A stretch of 64,000 nt of DNA, from the NCBI RefSeq assembly GCF_028752835.1, contig NZ_CP087952.1, forward strand, positions 3,718,501 through 3,782,500, read 5' to 3'. Within the stretch, counting starts at the first letter, position 1. The number at the start of each line of letters is the position of its first letter. The position numbers were made by a program, and so were the translations under genes. Below are positions 60,588 through 64,000 of the stretch, piece after piece. The notes under the pieces are model-generated. The model ran no database searches, was not told the origin of the DNA, and saw only the letters and a list, made by a program, of their open reading frames with translations. The DNA is from Desulfosarcina sp. BuS5. GTDB lineage: Bacteria > Desulfobacterota > Desulfobacteria > Desulfobacterales > BuS5.

Positions 60588-61562
60588 ATGATTATTAAAC
60601 AGGCAATGGAAGTACTTAAATTAGAGGCAGAAGGGATATTAGGCTTAATCGACAAAATCGATGAAGGTTTTGCCAAAATGGTAGAACTGATTTGTAATTC
60701 AAAAGGTCGTCTTATAATTGGCGGTATAGGCAAATCCGGTATTGTCGGCAGAAAAATAGTGGCCACCTTGAACAGCACCGGAACAAGGTCACTTTTTTTA
60801 CACCCGGTTGAAGCCATGCACGGAGATCTCGGAATGGTAAGCAGGAACGATATTTTTCTTGCTCTTTCCAACAGTGGAGAAACAGACGAACTTAACATTC
60901 TGCTTCCAAGTATACGAAGCATAGGCTGCCCGATTATTGCTTTGACAGGCAACATCAGGTCCACTTTGGCAAAGCAGAGTGACATAATTGTTGATGTCGG
61001 GGTTGATAAAGAGGCTTGCCCGCTTGGTCTTGCTCCCACTTCCAGCACAACAGCCTTGCTGGCCATGGGAGATGCGCTTGCCGTAGTTTTGATTAATAAA
61101 AAGCATTTTAAACAGAGTGATTTTAAAAAGATCCATCCCGGAGGAGCTCTAGGCCAAAGGCTTTCGGCAATGGTGAAGGATATCATGCTCATCGGCGGCT
61201 TCGTACCGCTTGTATCCGATTCCGCTTCTTTGAGGGAAGCAATTGAAGAGATAAACCGTCGTGGTTTAGGGACTGTTCTTGTTGGTAATGATAAAAACAG
61301 ACTTGCAGGCATTATAACGGATGGTGATTTAAGACGCCTTTTGGCAGATCAAAGGCCTGTAGATGATCTCACAGTCAGTGAAGTAATGACCAAAAAGCCT
61401 CGCGCAGTCAGCCCCGAATCTCCTGTTTATGATGCCCTGAATATTATGGAGAGTTTCCAGATCACCATTTTGCCGGTTACCGATTCATCCGGCAGGATAG
61501 AAGGTATACTCCATTTGCATGATATATTGGGTAAGGGGGAATTCAAATTTAACGGGAAATAA
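60588..61562 (+). CDS. kdsD: Arabinose-5-phosphate isomerase, KdsD/KpsF/GutQ family
   Basis: 324 residues. The SIS domain is at ~35-180 (GGIGKSGIVGRKIVATLNSTGTRSLFLHPVEAMHGDLGM, SNSGETDEL, TSSTTALLAMGDALA). Two CBS motifs follow (FVPLVSDSASLREAIEEINRRGLGTVLVG; VMTKKPRAVSPESPVYDALNIMES). It makes D-arabinose 5-phosphate for KDO and lipopolysaccharide. It lies 11 bases after the lipoprotein gene; the two are probably one transcript. Confidence 0.94.
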   Translation: MIIKQAMEVLKLEAEGILGLIDKIDEGFAKMVELICNSKGRLIIGGIGKSGIVGRKIVATLNSTGTRSLFLHPVEAMHGDLGMVSRNDIFLALSNSGETDELNILLPSIRSIGCPIIALTGNIRSTLAKQSDIIVDVGVDKEACPLGLAPTSSTTALLAMGDALAVVLINKKHFKQSDFKKIHPGGALGQRLSAMVKDIMLIGGFVPLVSDSASLREAIEEINRRGLGTVLVGNDKNRLAGIITDGDLRRLLADQRPVDDLTVSEVMTKKPRAVSPESPVYDALNIMESFQITILPVTDSSGRIEGILHLHDILGKGEFKFNGK

Positions 61563-61610
61563 AAAGGCGATTTTAAAATATTTAATTTTGAAGCTGCTTC
61601 TAACTATTGT

Positions 61611-61820
61611 TTGAACGAAAACTAAAAATAGATATTATTTTGGATATTTAAACATTATTCAAGAAAAGAAGATTTCCGAAAAGCTGTTAACATTTAGCCG
61701 TTAGCTATTGGCTCAAAGAACTATCCGTTTGATTTTAAAAGCTAATGGCTCAAAAATTTCGATTTGGGAAACATCCTTAATTTACCGGAAATATGGCAAT
61801 TTTAGCTTTTTCGTTCAGGC
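61611..61820. repeat. 215-bp palindromic element, copy 3 (inverted)
   Basis: Opposite orientation to copies 1 and 2: TTGAACGAAAACT left and TTTTTCGTTCAGGC right. It lies 48 bases behind kdsD and just before the second CoA-transferase gene. Confidence 0.85.
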
Positions 61821-61852
61821 ATCTAATGAATAGACTTTGGAGGTTTTTTTAT

Positions 61853-63064
61853 ATGATAAGACCATTGGAAGGAATCAGAGTAATTGAATGCGCTACATTT
61901 CATGCCGGGCCTGGAGCTTCTGCAATTATGGGAGATCTTGGCGCTGAAATAATCAAGATAGAGCAGCCCGGTTCGGGCGATCCTATAAGATCTCTGAAGA
62001 AAATTGGAAAAATACCTTTTGGCCTGCCGGGCGGAAGAAATATTTTCTGCGAAGGCGCTAACAGGAATAAAAAGTCTGTTACCGTTGACCTTATGACAGA
62101 AAAAGGACAGGCTATTGTTCACAGGTTAGCAAAAGATGCCGATGTGTTTTTGACTAATTTCAGAAGGCCTGCTCTTGAAAAAATGAATATTACTTATGAT
62201 GTAATCCGGCGGATAAACAAAAATATTATTTATACATCAGTATCCGCTTATGGTCCCAAGGGTCCTGACAGCGATCGGGGCGGATTCGATTACCAGGGCC
62301 AGGCCAGAGCCGGAGTAATGTATTCCATGGGCGAAGAAGGTATGCCGCCCTTAGTCTGTCAGTTCGGTATTCTTGATCAGGCTACGGCATGTAATGCAAG
62401 TCACCAGATTATGGCCGCTCTTCTGGCGCGAGAGCGTTTCGGAATAAGTCAGGAAATCAAGATCTCCATTTTAGGTTCTTCAATGAATCTGATTTACTTT
62501 AATATTCTCACTTCTCTCGTGGGAGGTTTTAACGTTCCGCGGCACAAGCGTTCAGAGGAGCATCCCATGCGGAATCATTACAAGTGCAAAGATGGCAAAT
62601 GGTTTATGATGACTCTCAATCCACCGAACAAACACTGGGAATCTTTATGTCTCGCCCTGGAACATCCTGAGTTTATAAATGACCCACGCTTCAACACCGA
62701 TGAGCAGAAACTTGAGAATGCGGAAGAATTGGTTGCTATTTTTGATAAAATCATTGCTGAGCGAACGCGGGCGGAATGGCTCGATATATTCAACCGGTAT
62801 GATTTTTTTTGTTGCGCAGTAAATACCATGGAAGATCTTGCTGAAGATCCCCAGGTACTGGAAAATAATTATCTAGTAGATTTTGATCACCCTGACATGG
62901 GTAAAATTAAAATTCCCGGGTATCCGGCCTACTTCAGTGAATGTGAAGCGGGTATGGTAAGTGCTGTGCCTGAACTGGGAGAGCATACTGAGCAGGTTCT
63001 CCTTGAACTGGGAGGATATACTTCAGAAGAAATATCAACAATGAAAGATGAAGGAGTTGTATGA
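61853..63064 (+). CDS. CaiB/BaiF-family CoA-transferase, complete
   Basis: 403 residues from ATG 61853 (TGGAGG ribosome site; an upstream frame starting 61793 lies in the repeat). PLEGIRVIECATFHAGPGASAIMGDLGAEIIKIEQPGSGDP is the family N-terminus. Catalytic Asp146 is in RGGFDYQGQ. The C-terminal part matches the fragment at the window start (WLDIFNRYDFFCCAVNTMEDLAEDPQVLENN versus KHDIVGGPIYTLDQVLEDPQVVHNK), so they are paralogues. It transfers CoA between acids. It overlaps or abuts the next gene by one base. Substrate unknown. Confidence 0.93.
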   Translation: MIRPLEGIRVIECATFHAGPGASAIMGDLGAEIIKIEQPGSGDPIRSLKKIGKIPFGLPGGRNIFCEGANRNKKSVTVDLMTEKGQAIVHRLAKDADVFLTNFRRPALEKMNITYDVIRRINKNIIYTSVSAYGPKGPDSDRGGFDYQGQARAGVMYSMGEEGMPPLVCQFGILDQATACNASHQIMAALLARERFGISQEIKISILGSSMNLIYFNILTSLVGGFNVPRHKRSEEHPMRNHYKCKDGKWFMMTLNPPNKHWESLCLALEHPEFINDPRFNTDEQKLENAEELVAIFDKIIAERTRAEWLDIFNRYDFFCCAVNTMEDLAEDPQVLENNYLVDFDHPDMGKIKIPGYPAYFSECEAGMVSAVPELGEHTEQVLLELGGYTSEEISTMKDEGVV

Positions 63065-63065
63065 T

Positions 63066-64000
63066 ATGATAATAGAAAAGCACGAGATACGCCTGTTAAA
63101 GGAATTTTGCGATCTTATGGCCCATACCCGTGCAATACGATTTGTTATTGTTGAGAACATATTCAACAATAACCTTGAATCATCAGACCCCGATGCAATA
63201 AATAACGAAAGGATTAATGTTGAAAAGTTACAGATAACTTCTCTTGAAAATGCACTTTTTTCTCTTGAGAATATTCCTTTTGAAGGGACAAGGCGAATTC
63301 TGTTCCTGGATGCCTCAAAAAAAATAGAGGTAGATCTTGCATATGAAATAGAAGAGCTGAAAAAGGATATTTTCTACCTTAAAAATGGAGAAAAAAAATT
63401 TTTCGGTTATCTTGAAAATATACATTCCGGCTTTACAGAACAGGTGGAAGCTGGGGTAAAAAAACTGGCAGGTCTTGATTTTAACTGTTTCATAACCGAC
63501 CGGGACGGCACCACCAACAATTACTGCGGCATGTACAGATCTTCAATCCAATCTGTTTATAATGCTGTTTTTATTACTCGTTTTGTAAAAAAAAGAACTG
63601 AGAATCCTATTATTATAACTTCCGCGCCACTTAAAGATCCCGGCATAGTCGATGTAAGTGTAAATCCTGAAAATGCAATTATTTATGCCGCCTCAAAGGG
63701 GCGTGAATTTATAGATCTGAACGGATCACGCCGAACTTATCCCATAGAAGAAAACAAACAACAACTTATCAACGAATTGAACAAAAAGCTTTCAGATCTA
63801 TTATCGAATTCAGAGCTGGAAAAATTTACCTTAATAGGCTCCGGGTTGCAGCTTAAATTCGGACAAACAACAATTGCGCGGCAGGATATAAACGGATCGA
63901 TTCCCCAGGATGAATCTGATAAATTTTTAAAACTTGTACAAGGCATTGTTACGGATATCGATCCGGATGGGAACAATTTCAGAATCGAAGATACCGGCCT
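63066..64000 (+). CDS. HAD-superfamily phosphatase, trehalose-phosphatase-like, 3' cut
   Basis: Open from ATG 63066 (GAAGGAG, 9 bases) to the window end, 311 codons without stop. N-terminal ~130 residues are not recognised and are helical. Then FNCFITDRDGTTNNYCGMY gives the DxDGT nucleophile motif of HAD enzymes; PIIITSAPLKDPGIVDVS, ASKGREFIDLNGSRRTYPI and LIGSGLQLKF fit trehalose-6-phosphate phosphatase-like members. Substrate is unknown. It follows the CoA-transferase immediately, probably in one transcript, without an obvious functional link. Confidence 0.75.
   Translation, partial: MIIEKHEIRLLKEFCDLMAHTRAIRFVIVENIFNNNLESSDPDAINNERINVEKLQITSLENALFSLENIPFEGTRRILFLDASKKIEVDLAYEIEELKKDIFYLKNGEKKFFGYLENIHSGFTEQVEAGVKKLAGLDFNCFITDRDGTTNNYCGMYRSSIQSVYNAVFITRFVKKRTENPIIITSAPLKDPGIVDVSVNPENAIIYAASKGREFIDLNGSRRTYPIEENKQQLINELNKKLSDLLSNSELEKFTLIGSGLQLKFGQTTIARQDINGSIPQDESDKFLKLVQGIVTDIDPDGNNFRIEDTG

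Overview
The window (GC near 43 %) reads as chromosomal DNA of an anaerobic Desulfobacterota bacterium, probably a sulfate reducer of the Desulfobacterales. The reasons are the many acyl-CoA and cobalamin enzymes, ETF with ETF:quinone oxidoreductase, an FMN-type stand-alone glutamate synthase, short PhaE/PhaC-III storage genes, many sensory GAF/PAS/receiver proteins, and abundant palindromic intergenic repeats. The species cannot be fixed from the sequence alone. Both ends cut through genes.

Region 1 (1-11930, + strand) is a catabolic cluster: CaiB-type CoA-transferase (cut), MeaB-like GTPase, a B12 mutase large and small subunit with an unusual active site, an HMG-CoA-synthase-like protein fused to a DUF35 zinc/OB domain, an SCP2-type thiolase, an MmgE/PrpD protein, then a second, methylmalonyl-type mutase pair. 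The small-subunit gene of the second pair is duplicated around a PIN-type toxin-antitoxin module. The gene set suggests CoA activation of an acid, a carbon-skeleton rearrangement, Claisen-type chemistry, and entry into methylmalonyl- or alkylmalonyl-CoA metabolism. The substrate is unknown.

Region 2 (12000-19900, mostly -) is nitrogen metabolism: a GAF-ANTAR RNA-binding regulator, then a leader with hairpins and a terminator, an FMN glutamate synthase-like gene, a receiver/PEP-synthase-like hybrid and glutamate dehydrogenase. A chimeric remnant of a transposase and gdhA lies upstream. Region 3 (19900-23640, -) is ETF:quinone oxidoreductase and etfA/etfB, which take electrons from acyl-CoA dehydrogenases. 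Region 4 (24470-29130) holds housekeeping genes: dtd, a receiver, a glycosyltransferase, phosphofructokinase, a TrmJ-like methyltransferase and ndk.

Region 5 (29270-42240) is a polyhydroxyalkanoate locus: phaR, four phasin-like genes, two PHA-synthase-like genes, phaE, a depolymerase and a 3-hydroxybutyrate dehydrogenase-like SDR. The two phasin promoters share a TGC-GCA motif next to a consensus sigma-70 promoter, a good candidate PhaR operator. Region 6 (42260-48130) has two DUF2889-like proteins (one fused to PHP), a divergent phosphoglycerate kinase, two crotonases, a YkgJ-type cysteine protein and glutaredoxin. Region 7 (48290-54600) is a two-component cluster. Region 8 (55000-64000) has a CBS protein, dodecin, a DASS transporter, tRNA-Phe, a lipoprotein, KdsD, a second CoA-transferase and a HAD phosphatase cut by the window end.

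At least six copies of a ~128-bp palindromic element and three of a ~215-bp element are scattered through the window, mostly right behind genes. Several copies supply the stop codon of the gene they follow, and one element is nested in another with an apparent target duplication.
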